A DNA stretch of 64,000 nucleotides, from NCBI GenBank assembly GCA_900107575.1, contig FNQX01000005.1:186001-250000 (forward strand), written 5' to 3'. A program made the position numbers and the translations under genes. Of this stretch, positions 27,055-35,752 are shown piece by piece (position 1 is the first letter of the stretch; each line of letters begins with the position of its first letter). Source of the DNA: Lachnospiraceae bacterium NK3A20. GTDB lineage: Bacteria > Bacillota > Clostridia > Lachnospirales > Lachnospiraceae. The notes beneath the pieces were generated by a model. The model was not told where the DNA came from. It searched no databases and saw only the letters and a list, made by a program, of their open reading frames with translations.

Positions 27055-28542
27055 TTGGAGCAGTTCAAATCCGGCGAAGTAGACACAGCAAAAGGGAAAT
27101 TTGCCTTTGCGACTGCGAAGTCAATTGCCATGAAGTCAATTGTCACAAAGGCAATCGCCGCGGCGGCGGTTACGGCGTTGGCGATTACCACACTGCCGGG
27201 CGCAGCAGTGCATGCCGCAGAAAATGCGGCAGCGCAGCCAGTAGCAGTGGCTCCCGCGCCGGCTGGCGAGACTTCCGCAACGCAGGCTGCAGTGCAGCCC
27301 GCAGCCGCTGACCAGCAGATAGCAGCGCAGACTGTACCTGCCGCCGCGCTTCCTGACCCGACTTTCGTTGGGGTGGAAGATCATGGCATCCCGATCATGA
27401 AGCTTTATCTCAACGGCGTGACGCTCGATGTGGTCAACAACGGTTCCAAGGATACGAAATATCAGGGCAATGTCCTGCAAATCATTGACAACGGGCAGGT
27501 GACGGAGCAGCAGGCGGACGTGGAATTCAAGGGCCGCGGCAACTCGACCTGGAGAGAGTCGAAGAAGCCTTATCAGATTCGCTTCGCAGACAAAACAGAT
27601 TTGTTCGGTCTCGGCGCGTCCCGTAAGTGGGTGCTGCTCGCGAACAGCCTCGATCCGACCGGAATTCACAACGATTTTGTCAAGAAGGTCGCCAACGACA
27701 TTGGTGAGCCGTATGTCGCGCAGGGCACATTCGTTGATCTGTACGTGAATAATGAGTATGTCGGCGCGTACTATCTGACGCACAAGACAGAGCTCGGCAG
27801 TGCGGTCGTGGATCTTGACAGCGACGCTGGCCTCCTATTGCAGATCAACAATTTCAATCAGGACTACGACGATCCTTACTTCATCTCGAACGGCGGCACT
27901 TTCGTCAATGTCTCGGATTCCGAGGATGAAGGTAACGTTCAGGCGAATATGCACCTTGTCGAGCAGCAGTTCAATCAATTCGAAGCCGACATCGCTGCCG
28001 GCAACTGGGAGGGCGTCCAGAAGGAGATTGATGTCACATCGTTCGCCCGCTATTACCTGCTCAATGAGCTGGGCAACAATCCGGACGCCAATGACACGAG
28101 CTTCTACCTGTATTGGGATGGCCCCGGGGATCTCATTCACGCGGGCCCGATCTGGGACTTCGATGTTGCTTTCGGGACAAATCCGTTCGACGACAATTTC
28201 GGAAATGATCCGGGGAAGCTGGCTGTTTACCGGAAGGGAGCGAAATACCCACTGACGCTACTGATCGATACATTTCCGCAGTTCCGCGAGATCGTGAACC
28301 GTGAATACCGCGAAAACATCAGGCCTGCCGCTGCCACTGAGCTCTCCCGGATAGATTCGCTGGCGGCCAAGATTCGCACGGCGCAGAATGCAGACCATGC
28401 GAAGTGGCATTACAGGGATTTCGACCGCTCCATCGAGGAGATGAAGGCGTGGATCTTCACGCACATGACAGTGATGGACGCGGTGTATTATGCCGGCGGC
28501 GATCCGTACCAGTATCAGGGGTGGGTTCCGGACGGACGATAA
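27055..28542 (+). CDS. CotH-kinase-like secreted protein
   Basis: Up to 495 residues. The N-terminal part has a signal peptide (hydrophobic AIAAAAVTALAITTL ending in AVHA) and an Ala/Pro/Gln-rich linker to about residue 110. The rest matches the CotH family: EFKGRGNSTWRESKKPYQIRFADK, LGASRKWVLLANSLDPTGIHNDF, GAYYLTHKTE, and the WDFDVAFGTN motif. CotH proteins have a protein-kinase-like fold; Bacillus CotH phosphorylates spore-coat proteins, whereas extracellular clostridial members are mostly uncharacterised and sometimes associated with surface attachment. The start is uncertain: TTG 27055 has GAAGGA almost touching it, and ATG 27130 would give a more compact signal peptide but lacks a ribosome binding site. 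Confidence 0.8.
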   Translation: MEQFKSGEVDTAKGKFAFATAKSIAMKSIVTKAIAAAAVTALAITTLPGAAVHAAENAAAQPVAVAPAPAGETSATQAAVQPAAADQQIAAQTVPAAALPDPTFVGVEDHGIPIMKLYLNGVTLDVVNNGSKDTKYQGNVLQIIDNGQVTEQQADVEFKGRGNSTWRESKKPYQIRFADKTDLFGLGASRKWVLLANSLDPTGIHNDFVKKVANDIGEPYVAQGTFVDLYVNNEYVGAYYLTHKTELGSAVVDLDSDAGLLLQINNFNQDYDDPYFISNGGTFVNVSDSEDEGNVQANMHLVEQQFNQFEADIAAGNWEGVQKEIDVTSFARYYLLNELGNNPDANDTSFYLYWDGPGDLIHAGPIWDFDVAFGTNPFDDNFGNDPGKLAVYRKGAKYPLTLLIDTFPQFREIVNREYRENIRPAAATELSRIDSLAAKIRTAQNADHAKWHYRDFDRSIEEMKAWIFTHMTVMDAVYYAGGDPYQYQGWVPDGR

Positions 28543-28550
28543 AATATTTC

Positions 28551-28585
28551 GTAACAGTTCAGAACCATCGTTTCTGAACTGTTAC
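28551..28585. repeat. Dispersed perfect hairpin (GTAACAGTTCAGAA family), copy 1
   Basis: GTAACAGTTCAGAA (28551–28564) pairs perfectly over 14 bp with TTCTGAACTGTTAC (28572–28585). The identical stem recurs at 52145–52179. It could serve as a terminator for CotH, but no T-run follows. Confidence 0.8.
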
Positions 28586-28693
28586 GCAGGCCGCACATGC
28601 AGATTTTGCTGCGCAAAAGTGCGGCCTGCCTGCTGAATAGATACTTTGGTACGCCCTCAGCAGCAAGTGCTTCGGGCTGTACTGAACAGATAC
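28586..28693. repeat. Dispersed composite repeat, copy 1 (GCGGCCTG … GGGCTGTACTGAACAGATAC)
   Basis: An 11-bp stem, GCAGGCCGCAC (28586–28596) with GTGCGGCCTGC (28619–28629), is followed by CTGAATAG-ATACTTTGGTACGCC and, at 28674–28693, GGGCTGTACTGAACAGATAC. The second part is repeated with small changes at 33125–33209, and the last 20 bases alone at 52180–52199, next to a copy of the GTAACAGTTC hairpin. Confidence 0.75.
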
Positions 28694-28716
28694 AATATTT
28701 CGATAGAATTCCGAGG

Positions 28717-29670
28717 ATGATTGTGGAAACCAAGATTATTGTCAATCCGACAAACAGGAGGAAACGTATCCTCTTCATCACGAATACCTCGGCGGGGCAG
28801 GGCGGCGCGCGGCAGAAGATGTATCCGGTTATCTCGACGCTTTCGGAGAACAACTGCGAGGTGACAGTGTATCCGATCATTCCGAATGAGAAGCTGACGG
28901 CGGACTCGATCCTCAGGGAGGGCTTCGATGAATTCGGCCGCTTCCGTTTCGATGTCGTCCTTTGCTGCGGCGGAGACGGCACGTTGAATCATGTCATCAA
29001 CGCGCTCATGGATTTGGATATTCACGTGCCGATCGGTTACATTCCGAGCGGCTCCACCAACGATTTCTCGAAGAACCTGAACGGCGATCTTACGACGGAA
29101 GACATTGCAAGAGCAGTCGCCGGCACGCACACATACGACTATGACATCGGAAGACTCGAAGGTAAATATTTCAACTACGTCGCGGGTTTCGGCGCTTTCA
29201 CAGGCATCAGCTACTCCACGGATCAGACGTTCAAAAACGTGTTCGGCTACGGTGCGTACATCCTGAACATGATCGCGACGCTGCCACAGAACATTTCGTA
29301 TAAACAGCACGTCGTGGTCGAACATGACGGTCAGAGAGAAGAGGACGAGTACATCTTCGGCGGCGTGACCAACTCACTCTCCATCGCGGGCGTCGAGTCG
29401 CCGATACTCAGCAATGCCTCTCTCAACGACGGCCTGTTCGAGGTGCTGCTCGTCAAGGCGCCAAGCGACCTCATTGATATGAACGAGATCGTGCAGGGAC
29501 TGTCGAAAGGAAATGCGGACAATCCTTACGTCAAAGTGTTCCACACGAGAAAGGTTGCTTTCCACGCGGACAGCCTGCTCGACTGGACCGTCGACGGGGA
29601 ATTCGGCGGCAGCTACCGCGACGCCACGATCGAAGTATTTCCCCGGGCCATCAAGATCATGGTGCCATAA
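28717..29670 (+). CDS. Diacylglycerol/lipid kinase family protein (DagK/YegS-like)
   Basis: From ATG 28717 the protein has 317 residues, the usual size. The nucleotide-binding signature GGDGTLNHVINAL (near residue 88) and IPSGSTNDFSKNL identify the DAGK_cat family, which phosphorylates diacylglycerol or related lipids at the membrane. The frame is open back to 28597, but that part overlaps the dispersed repeat. A strong AGGAGG at about 28756 lies before an ATC codon, as part of the codons for Arg-Arg, and may be coincidental. The next gene starts 19 bases after the stop. Confidence 0.85.
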   Translation: MIVETKIIVNPTNRRKRILFITNTSAGQGGARQKMYPVISTLSENNCEVTVYPIIPNEKLTADSILREGFDEFGRFRFDVVLCCGGDGTLNHVINALMDLDIHVPIGYIPSGSTNDFSKNLNGDLTTEDIARAVAGTHTYDYDIGRLEGKYFNYVAGFGAFTGISYSTDQTFKNVFGYGAYILNMIATLPQNISYKQHVVVEHDGQREEDEYIFGGVTNSLSIAGVESPILSNASLNDGLFEVLLVKAPSDLIDMNEIVQGLSKGNADNPYVKVFHTRKVAFHADSLLDWTVDGEFGGSYRDATIEVFPRAIKIMVP

Positions 29671-29689
29671 CACAAGATTGGAAGAATCA

Positions 29690-30760
29690 ATGCTCTCAGT
29701 AGTTATTCCTGCATACAATGAAGATAAGATGATCGCCATAACCGCGAAGGCGGTGTCTGATGTTTTGACAAAGGCGCAGATCCCGTACGAGATCATTTTC
29801 GTTAACGACGGCTCGAAGGATGCGACATGGCAGGAGATTGCCGCGGCATCGGAGCGGAATCCGCACGTTCGTGGCGCCTGCTTCTCGCGCAATTTCGGCA
29901 AGGAAGCGGCGATTTACGCGGGGTTATTCGAGTCCGCCGGCGACTGCACTGCCGTCATGGACTGCGACCTGCAGCACCCGCCCGAAAAGCTTGTCGAGAT
30001 GTACCGGCTCTGGCAGCAGGGGTATCAGGTGATCGAAGGCGTGAAAACATCGCGCGGCGATGAGAGCGGCCTCCACGCGATGGCGGCTGCGGCTTTCTAT
30101 GGCATCATCAGCAAAGCAACCGGGATCGACATGTCGAGAGCGTCCGATTTCAAGCTCCTCGACCGCCAGGCCGTCAACGTCCTCCTCAACATGAAGGAGA
30201 AGAATGCTTTCTTCCGCGCGCTGTCCTCCTGGATCGGCTTCCGAACCACGCAGGTGGAATTCGACGTGCAGGAGAGAGCCGCGGGCGTGTCGAAATGGTC
30301 GACGAGTTCCCTGTTCCGTTACGCGATCACCAACATCGCTTCCTTCACAGCCGTGCCGATGCAGATCGTGACTGTCCTCGGCGTACTCATGTTCCTGCTC
30401 ATGATATTGCAGGGCGTGGAGGCGCTCATCACCTATTTCCGCGGCACTGCGGTGCCCGGCTACACGACGATGATCATCCTCGAGCTGTTCACGGGCAGTA
30501 TCATCATGATCAGCCTCGGCATCATCGGCTACTACATTTCGAAGATTTACGAGGAGGTCAAGGGCCGCCCGAAATTCATCATCTCCGAGAGAACGGGCGC
30601 CGCGGCGCAAAGAGACATTCAACCTGGACGGCATCAACGCCGCTTTTCCGAGCGGACGGGCGATGCGGAGCAAGGAGAAGATCAACCTGAGCGGCATCAA
30701 CGTCGCTTCCCCGAACGAACTGACGCCGCGGCGCAGGCAGGAGAGGAGAGCAAGTCATGA
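29690..30760 (+). CDS. GT2 polyprenyl-phosphate glycosyltransferase (GtrB/DPM1-like) with repeat tail
   Basis: A 356-residue GT-A enzyme of the dolichol-phosphate mannose synthase type. Motifs are VVIPAYNEDKMI, IIFVNDGSKDAT, FGKEAAIYAGL and MDCDLQHPPEKL (the Asp-x-Asp/DQHP nucleotide-sugar site), with QxxR-like VSKWSTSSLFRYA before two C-terminal membrane helices (about residues 225–250 and 265–285). Such enzymes transfer a sugar to undecaprenyl phosphate. After SERTG the tail (residues about 305–356) is a degenerate tandem repeat of about 20 residues with RHQRRFxER units. The stop overlaps the ChbG start as ATGA, which supports the frame of the tail. ATG 29690 follows GGAAGA. Confidence 0.88.
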   Translation: MLSVVIPAYNEDKMIAITAKAVSDVLTKAQIPYEIIFVNDGSKDATWQEIAAASERNPHVRGACFSRNFGKEAAIYAGLFESAGDCTAVMDCDLQHPPEKLVEMYRLWQQGYQVIEGVKTSRGDESGLHAMAAAAFYGIISKATGIDMSRASDFKLLDRQAVNVLLNMKEKNAFFRALSSWIGFRTTQVEFDVQERAAGVSKWSTSSLFRYAITNIASFTAVPMQIVTVLGVLMFLLMILQGVEALITYFRGTAVPGYTTMIILELFTGSIIMISLGIIGYYISKIYEEVKGRPKFIISERTGAAAQRDIQPGRHQRRFSERTGDAEQGEDQPERHQRRFPERTDAAAQAGEESKS

Positions 30761-31626
30761 TCGTCGAATACCATGCGGACGACTACGGCCTCTTCCCCGC
30801 GCAGTCACGGCGCATTCTGGACTGCTACGAGAACGGCGCGCTGAACGGCATTTCGATCATGCCCAACAGCCCTTACTTTGCGGAAACCATGCAGTGGATC
30901 GCGCCATATCGCGATAAGATCGCAGTCACAGTGCACCTCAATTTCATGGAAGGCACGGCGCTCGCGGGCAGAGATGTGGTGCCGGACCTCGTCGATGCGA
31001 ACGGCAATTTCTCGATCGGCTTCGGCAGGCTCCTCCTTATTTCTTACTGTCCCCCTCTCAAGAGAAAATATCAGGCAGAGGTGAAGGCGGAATTAAAAGC
31101 GCAGATCCAGGCTTGCCTTCCATACCTTGATACGGCACACGTAAGACTCGACGGGCACGGACATTACCACATGCTGCCTGTTATTTTCGATGCATTGGCA
31201 GAGTTAATTGCGGAAGAGGGATGGCAGGTCGATTTCATTCGCGTGCCCATGGAAGACGTCGCGATGTACCGGCGGCACAGGAAGGAAATTCACGATTTCA
31301 AGTTCATCAATTATGTGAAAGTCGCGATTCTGAACCATTTGGGGCGGCGGAATCTGAGAAAGCATCCGGAACTCTTCCGGAGTGCGAAGCCGTACTATTT
31401 CTGCGGCGTGATGCTCTCGGGGCACATGAGCTGGGAGAATGTCGCGCCTTTTCTCGAAGACGCGAAAGCAACGGCGAAGAGCCGCGGGCAGAACCTCGAG
31501 CTCCTGTTCCACCCGGGCGCCGTCCTCGAAGAGGAAGATATCGCACGGCTAACCAGCAAAGACGACGTCACCTTCCTCACCAGCAATTGGCGTGCGAAGG
31601 AAGCTGACGCATTGAAGAGACTATAG
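30757..31626 (+). CDS. ChbG/HpnK-family polysaccharide/lipid deacetylase
   Basis: A 289-residue YdjC-type deacetylase. The metal-binding motif HADDYG lies at residues 6–11, with VHLNFMEG and DGHGHYHMLP supplying further His/Asp ligands. ChbG acts on acetylated chitooligosaccharides and HpnK on hopanoid glucosamine; the substrate here is unknown. The ATGA overlap with the preceding polyprenyl-phosphate glycosyltransferase suggests the pair works in sequence: a transferred N-acetyl sugar on a lipid is deacetylated. That coupling is an inference from gene order. It is convergent with the AraC regulator, four bases away. Confidence 0.85.
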   Translation: MIVEYHADDYGLFPAQSRRILDCYENGALNGISIMPNSPYFAETMQWIAPYRDKIAVTVHLNFMEGTALAGRDVVPDLVDANGNFSIGFGRLLLISYCPPLKRKYQAEVKAELKAQIQACLPYLDTAHVRLDGHGHYHMLPVIFDALAELIAEEGWQVDFIRVPMEDVAMYRRHRKEIHDFKFINYVKVAILNHLGRRNLRKHPELFRSAKPYYFCGVMLSGHMSWENVAPFLEDAKATAKSRGQNLELLFHPGAVLEEEDIARLTSKDDVTFLTSNWRAKEADALKRL

Positions 31627-31630
31627 CTAT

Positions 31631-32689
31631 CTACCATGTCTTCCGGTAGGCGTTCGGCGTCATGCCCTCGACCTGCCGGAACGCCCTCGCGAAATAGTGC
31701 GGGTCAGGGATGCCGACAGCCGCGCCGACGGATTCGATGGAATCGGAAGTAAAGCGCAGGAGCTGTTTCGCATGCGTGATCCGCACGTGCAGCAGATAGT
31801 TCCCGATGGACGTGCCATACTGGTCCCGGAAAACGCGTGTCAGGTAATACTTATTGATGTAGTGTTCCCGGGAGAGCTGGTCCAGCGAAATCTTCTCGGC
31901 ATAGTGCGCGTCCAGATAGTCACGAATGGCGCGGACGCCTTCTTTTTTCTGAGCCTTGCCGGACTGCTTCTCAGGATGCCAGCTCTCGCGCATGAGGAGT
32001 GAGAGGAGACCGGCCAGCGCCTCATTGATCTTCATGTCGCGGATGTAATCATCGCCGGACGCCAACTCGTAGAGCGCGGTGAGCGCCCCCTGGAAGCCGG
32101 GCAGATCATTCGGGTGGAAAACATTCAGGCCGCCCCGCTCCATATATTTCGCGTAAATACCAGGCATGAACTGTGCATTGAAATGTGCCCACGACAGCTC
32201 CCACAGATCGTTGGAGGTCGAGTGGGAGTAGTGCTGCCGACAGTCGATGAAAACGCAGTCGCCCGGGCGCAGCGCTGTGACCTGCCCGTTGTAGGAGAGT
32301 TCGCCGGAGCCGGACCTGACGATGAAGAACAGGAAAGACGACAGATTCGACCGCGCCGAGGTATGCGGCTTCTTCGCCTTGAGCGAGCCGGTCTCCTGCA
32401 GATAGAGGAGCGATTCGCGCGCGAAAGCCGACGGCGTGTAAATAACACGCCGGGATGAGACGATGCTTCCGTGGAAAAGGGACGCGGAGGGGGAATTGCC
32501 TGCGGCGGCTGGGATGGCGATGCGACCAGTATTCAAATTATATTGGCTGTGTTCTATCATTACGCTGAACTGTTCCATATCGGTCATTTCTGCAACATAT
32601 TGCTCACTCTGTAATGCCAGCACTCTATTGTCGACTCTGTTTTGGGCATTGATTAGCGGTTTCATACCAGCTTCAATTCTAGCTTCCAT
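31631..32689 (-). CDS. AraC-family transcriptional regulator
   Basis: A 352-residue regulator. A cupin-like sensing domain (residues about 95–180, with SGELSYNGQVTALRPGDCVFI) precedes two helix-turn-helix motifs in the last 100 residues: ISLDQLSREHYINKYYLTRVFR and the conserved IESVGAAVGIPDPHYFARAFR with the final MTPNAYRK. This layout is typical of sugar-responsive AraC proteins. The start is uncertain because no clear ribosome binding site precedes the first ATG; an internal ATG about 35 residues in is also possible. It is divergent from gmd across a repeat-filled 750-base gap, so it may control the GDP-fucose genes. Confidence 0.85.
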   Translation of the reverse strand: MEARIEAGMKPLINAQNRVDNRVLALQSEQYVAEMTDMEQFSVMIEHSQYNLNTGRIAIPAAAGNSPSASLFHGSIVSSRRVIYTPSAFARESLLYLQETGSLKAKKPHTSARSNLSSFLFFIVRSGSGELSYNGQVTALRPGDCVFIDCRQHYSHSTSNDLWELSWAHFNAQFMPGIYAKYMERGGLNVFHPNDLPGFQGALTALYELASGDDYIRDMKINEALAGLLSLLMRESWHPEKQSGKAQKKEGVRAIRDYLDAHYAEKISLDQLSREHYINKYYLTRVFRDQYGTSIGNYLLHVRITHAKQLLRFTSDSIESVGAAVGIPDPHYFARAFRQVEGMTPNAYRKTW

Positions 32690-32758
32690 CTAAGTTGCAA
32701 TAACTATCCTGATTTCAGCGTTGATTTCGGTCTCAATCTCAGCCTCGCGAGGTCTGAT

Positions 32759-33062
32759 GGGCCAATAGACCACGCTGGGAATTTTAGTCCCACATGTTCG
32801 GGAGAAATCCGGGCCAATAGAAACTTTGAGAAATTTTGGGCCCATGCTTCGGAATGAAGCTCGGGCCAATACGGATGCAGAAGAAATTCAGGTTCAATTT
32901 TGGGCTGATTTGCGAGCTCTTTTTGGTGACTGAAATTTTCCTGCCAGGCTATTGGCCCGGGGACCGCAACAATTCATGGGACCGGATTTTCGGTAAGCCG
33001 CTATTGGCCCGAGAATCGCAACAATTCATGGGACTGAATTTCCTGCACGCCGCTGTTAGCCC
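32759..33062. repeat. Palindromic dispersed element, locus B (3 forward + 3 inverted 34-bp units)
   Basis: Forward units begin at 32759, 32811 and 32863 (period exactly 52); inverted units begin at about 32927, 32977 and 33029 (periods 50 and 52). Each unit reads GGGCCAATA… and ends near GAAATTcAGTCCCA. The halves are symmetric about 32911, so the whole 304 bases is an imperfect giant palindrome. The two spacers between inverted units share GCAACAATTCA. It occupies the 750-base gap between araC (minus) and gmd (plus), which otherwise holds only the second dispersed repeat at 33125–33209 and no gene. Confidence 0.9.
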
Positions 33063-33124
33063 GAGGAAGCTTTCGGGATATGGTCCTGTATTTTCTGAAA
33101 GGCCGCCTTGGCCCAGATGATACA

Positions 33125-33209
33125 GCGGCCTGTCTTCTGAATATCTACTTTGGTACGCCAAGAGAAGCAAGCCCTTGGGCGTTTGCTTCGGGCTGTACTT
33201 AACAGATAC
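33125..33209. repeat. Dispersed composite repeat, copy 2
   Basis: GCGGCCTGTCTTCTGAATAT-CTACTTTGGTACGCC, a variable piece containing a small hairpin (CCAAG/CTTGG), then GGGCTGTACTTAACAGATAC at 33190–33209. It matches the element at 28619–28693 in order and sequence. Confidence 0.75.
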
Positions 33210-33439
33210 CTGCAGGCAACTTTGGCCCATGAGCTGCAAAATCTGTCAGCAGAACAGACCAACAACGGACTTGTTACATTCAAGTCTGCGCCTGCAAAGA
33301 CAATAAGTCAATATTGTGCAATAATTAACCAACATCCTGCCTGACCAAAGACGATGAAAGGCGTTATCATTATAACCGTTGAATCGAAGCAATGTGTCAA
33401 TATATGACATATTTTATCTATGACCACAAGGAGGCCACA

Positions 33440-34498
33440 ATGGCAAAGAGAGCACTGATTACAGGCATTACGGGGCAGGACGGATCCTACCTTGCGGAGT
33501 TCCTGCTGGAGAAAGGTTATGAAGTTCACGGCATCATAAGGCGCGCCTCGATCTCCAACACGGCACGCATTGATCATCTCCTGGAAAACAACAGGCTCAT
33601 TCTTCACGATGGTGATCTCACAGACGGTTCCGCGCTGATCCGTATCATCGGAGAGGTGCAGCCGGATGAGATTTACAACCTGGCAGCGCAGTCCGATGTA
33701 CATGTTTCCTTCGACTCTTCGGAGTATACGGGCAATGTGGACGCTCTTGGCGTGCTGCGCATTCTCGAGGCGGTCAGAACGGCCGGTCTTGCGAAAAAGA
33801 CAAAAATCTATCAGGCTTCCACCTCCGAGTTATTCGGCAAAGTAGAGGAAGTTCCACAGAAGGAGACGACCCCGTTCCATCCTTACAGCCCGTATGCCGT
33901 CGCGAAACAGTACGGCTTCTGGATCGTGAAGGAGTACAGGGAAGCGTACGGCATGTTCGCCGTGAATGGCATCCTGTTCAACCACGAGTCCGAGCGCCGC
34001 GGTGAGAATTTCGTCACGAGGAAAATTACGCTGGCAGCAGGCCGCATCGCGGAGGGCTTGCAGGATCATCTGGAGCTCGGCAACATGGATTCCCGTCGTG
34101 ACTGGGGCTATGCCAAGGACTACGTGAAATGCATGTGGCTCATCCTGCAGCAGGACGAGCCGGATGATTTCGTCATTGCGAGTGGTGAACAGCACACAGT
34201 GCAGGATTTCACTGACAGGGCATTCCGCGCCAACGGCATTGAGCTTCGCTGGGAAGGCGAGGGAGTTGACAAGAAGGCGTATGATGCTGCTACAGGCAAA
34301 CTCCTCGTCTGCACCAATGAGAGGTGGTACCGTCCGACCGACGTCGTGAACCTCTGGGGCGATCCCACAAAGGCGAGAACGCAGCTTGGCTGGAACCCGC
34401 AGGAGACGCCATACGAGAAACTCGTCGAGATCATGGCAGAGCACGACAGGAAGCTGGCGAAGCGCGAGAAGGCGCTGCGTGACGCGAAGCTTGACTGA
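33440..34498 (+). CDS. gmd: GDP-mannose 4,6-dehydratase
   Basis: A 352-residue short-chain dehydrogenase-like enzyme converting GDP-D-mannose to GDP-4-keto-6-deoxy-D-mannose, the first step to GDP-L-fucose. The NADP-binding motif [15 protein letters not shown] lies at residues 8–22, with the catalytic STSELFGK and YxxxK in PYAVAKQYG, and [15 protein letters not shown] typical of GMD. ATG 33440 follows AAGGAGG; an upstream ATG at 33392 is rejected because it lacks such a site and homologues begin with the later one. fcl follows 146 bases later. Confidence 0.97.
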   Translation: MAKRALITGITGQDGSYLAEFLLEKGYEVHGIIRRASISNTARIDHLLENNRLILHDGDLTDGSALIRIIGEVQPDEIYNLAAQSDVHVSFDSSEYTGNVDALGVLRILEAVRTAGLAKKTKIYQASTSELFGKVEEVPQKETTPFHPYSPYAVAKQYGFWIVKEYREAYGMFAVNGILFNHESERRGENFVTRKITLAAGRIAEGLQDHLELGNMDSRRDWGYAKDYVKCMWLILQQDEPDDFVIASGEQHTVQDFTDRAFRANGIELRWEGEGVDKKAYDAATGKLLVCTNERWYRPTDVVNLWGDPTKARTQLGWNPQETPYEKLVEIMAEHDRKLAKREKALRDAKLD

Positions 34499-34644
34499 GC
34501 CTTGAATTGAAACAATGATTCCACCCCTCCCCCAAAAAAATTCACGTAATACATGATGGGCGTGAACTTCAAGAATAGATGTAGATTCAAACGCAGCATG
34601 ATACAAGAATGGTAGCGATATTAAGATTGACAGGAGATACGAAC

Positions 34645-35628
34645 ATGACACAAATACCGGAAGAGTACAGAAGTAAACAGCCCCCGATGCCCAAGGACGC
34701 GAAGATTTACGTCGCCGGGCACCGCGGTATGGTAGGCAGCGCAATCGTGCGCGAGCTGGAGCGCCAGGGCTACACCAATATCATCACCAGGACGCACAAG
34801 GAGCTCGACCTGTGCCGTCAGGACGAGGTCGAGGCATTCTTCGAGAAGGAGAAGCCTGATTATGTTTTCCTCGCCGCGGCGAAAGTTGGCGGCATCGTTG
34901 CGAATCAGGAGGCACTCGCGGATTTCATGTATCAGAACATGATTCTTGAGATGAATGTCATCCATTCTGCCTGGCAGAACGGCGTGAAGAAGTTTGAATT
35001 CCTCGGCAGCTCCTGCATCTATCCCCGTATGGCGCCGCAGCCGATGAAGGAGTCGTGCCTTCTGACTTCCGAGCTCGAGAAAACGAATGAAGCCTACGCC
35101 CTGGCGAAAATATCAGGCCTCAAGTATTGTGAGTTCCTCAATCGTCAGTATGGCACCGATTACATTTCCGTGATGCCGACAAACCTCTACGGTCCGAATG
35201 ACAATTATCACCCGACACACAGCCATGTGCTGCCGGCCCTCATCCGTCGGTTCCACGAGGCGAAGGAGCAGAACCTGCCCTATGTTACCTGCTGGGGCGA
35301 TGGGTCACCCCTGCGCGAGTTCCTGTACGTGGATGATCTCGCGAACCTGTGTGTTTTCCTGATGAATAACTATTCCGGCAATGAGACCGTCAACGCCGGC
35401 ACAGGCAAGGAGTGCACGATCAAAGAGCTGACCGAGCGCGTCGCAAAGATCGTGGGCTACACCGGCGAGATCCGGTGGGATACCTCGAAGCCGAACGGTA
35501 CACCGAGAAAGCTCCTCGACGTCTCGAAGTCGAAGGCCATGGGGTGGGAGCCGCAGACGAGCCTTGACGAGGGCATCCGCCTGACCTACGAGGATTTCCT
35601 GCACAATCCCATGCGCGCGGAGAGATAG
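34645..35628 (+). CDS. fcl: GDP-L-fucose synthase
   Basis: A 327-residue epimerase-reductase that turns GDP-4-keto-6-deoxymannose into GDP-L-fucose. The Rossmann motif GHRGMVGSAIVREL (residues about 25–38), SSCIYP, and the catalytic YALAKISGLKYCE (Tyr and Lys) are clear, as is PTNLYGPNDNYHP. ATG 34645 is preceded by AGGAGAT with an 8-base spacer. Together with gmd, manC and manA it completes a GDP-fucose route from fructose 6-phosphate except for phosphomannomutase, which is not seen here. Confidence 0.97.
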   Translation: MTQIPEEYRSKQPPMPKDAKIYVAGHRGMVGSAIVRELERQGYTNIITRTHKELDLCRQDEVEAFFEKEKPDYVFLAAAKVGGIVANQEALADFMYQNMILEMNVIHSAWQNGVKKFEFLGSSCIYPRMAPQPMKESCLLTSELEKTNEAYALAKISGLKYCEFLNRQYGTDYISVMPTNLYGPNDNYHPTHSHVLPALIRRFHEAKEQNLPYVTCWGDGSPLREFLYVDDLANLCVFLMNNYSGNETVNAGTGKECTIKELTERVAKIVGYTGEIRWDTSKPNGTPRKLLDVSKSKAMGWEPQTSLDEGIRLTYEDFLHNPMRAER

Positions 35629-35752
35629 ACCGTGATGACAGCCCAGTGATGTGCCTATCTTGAGAAGAACGCACAGTCAGAAAATCAATGTGGCTATATG
35701 CAGATACAGAGACGGTACGGGCATAGGTTAGGCAGAAGGTAAGGAGATAACT

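Noticed and set aside
28754-28765. Start of the lipid kinase at ATC behind AGGAGG
   Set aside because: The AGGAGG is part of two Arg codons and ATC is a very rare start; ATG 28717 gives a normal family length.
30586-30756. Alternative frame for the tail of the polyprenyl-phosphate glycosyltransferase
   Set aside because: A second frame is also open here, but the annotated frame ends exactly in an ATGA overlap with the ChbG gene, which favours it.
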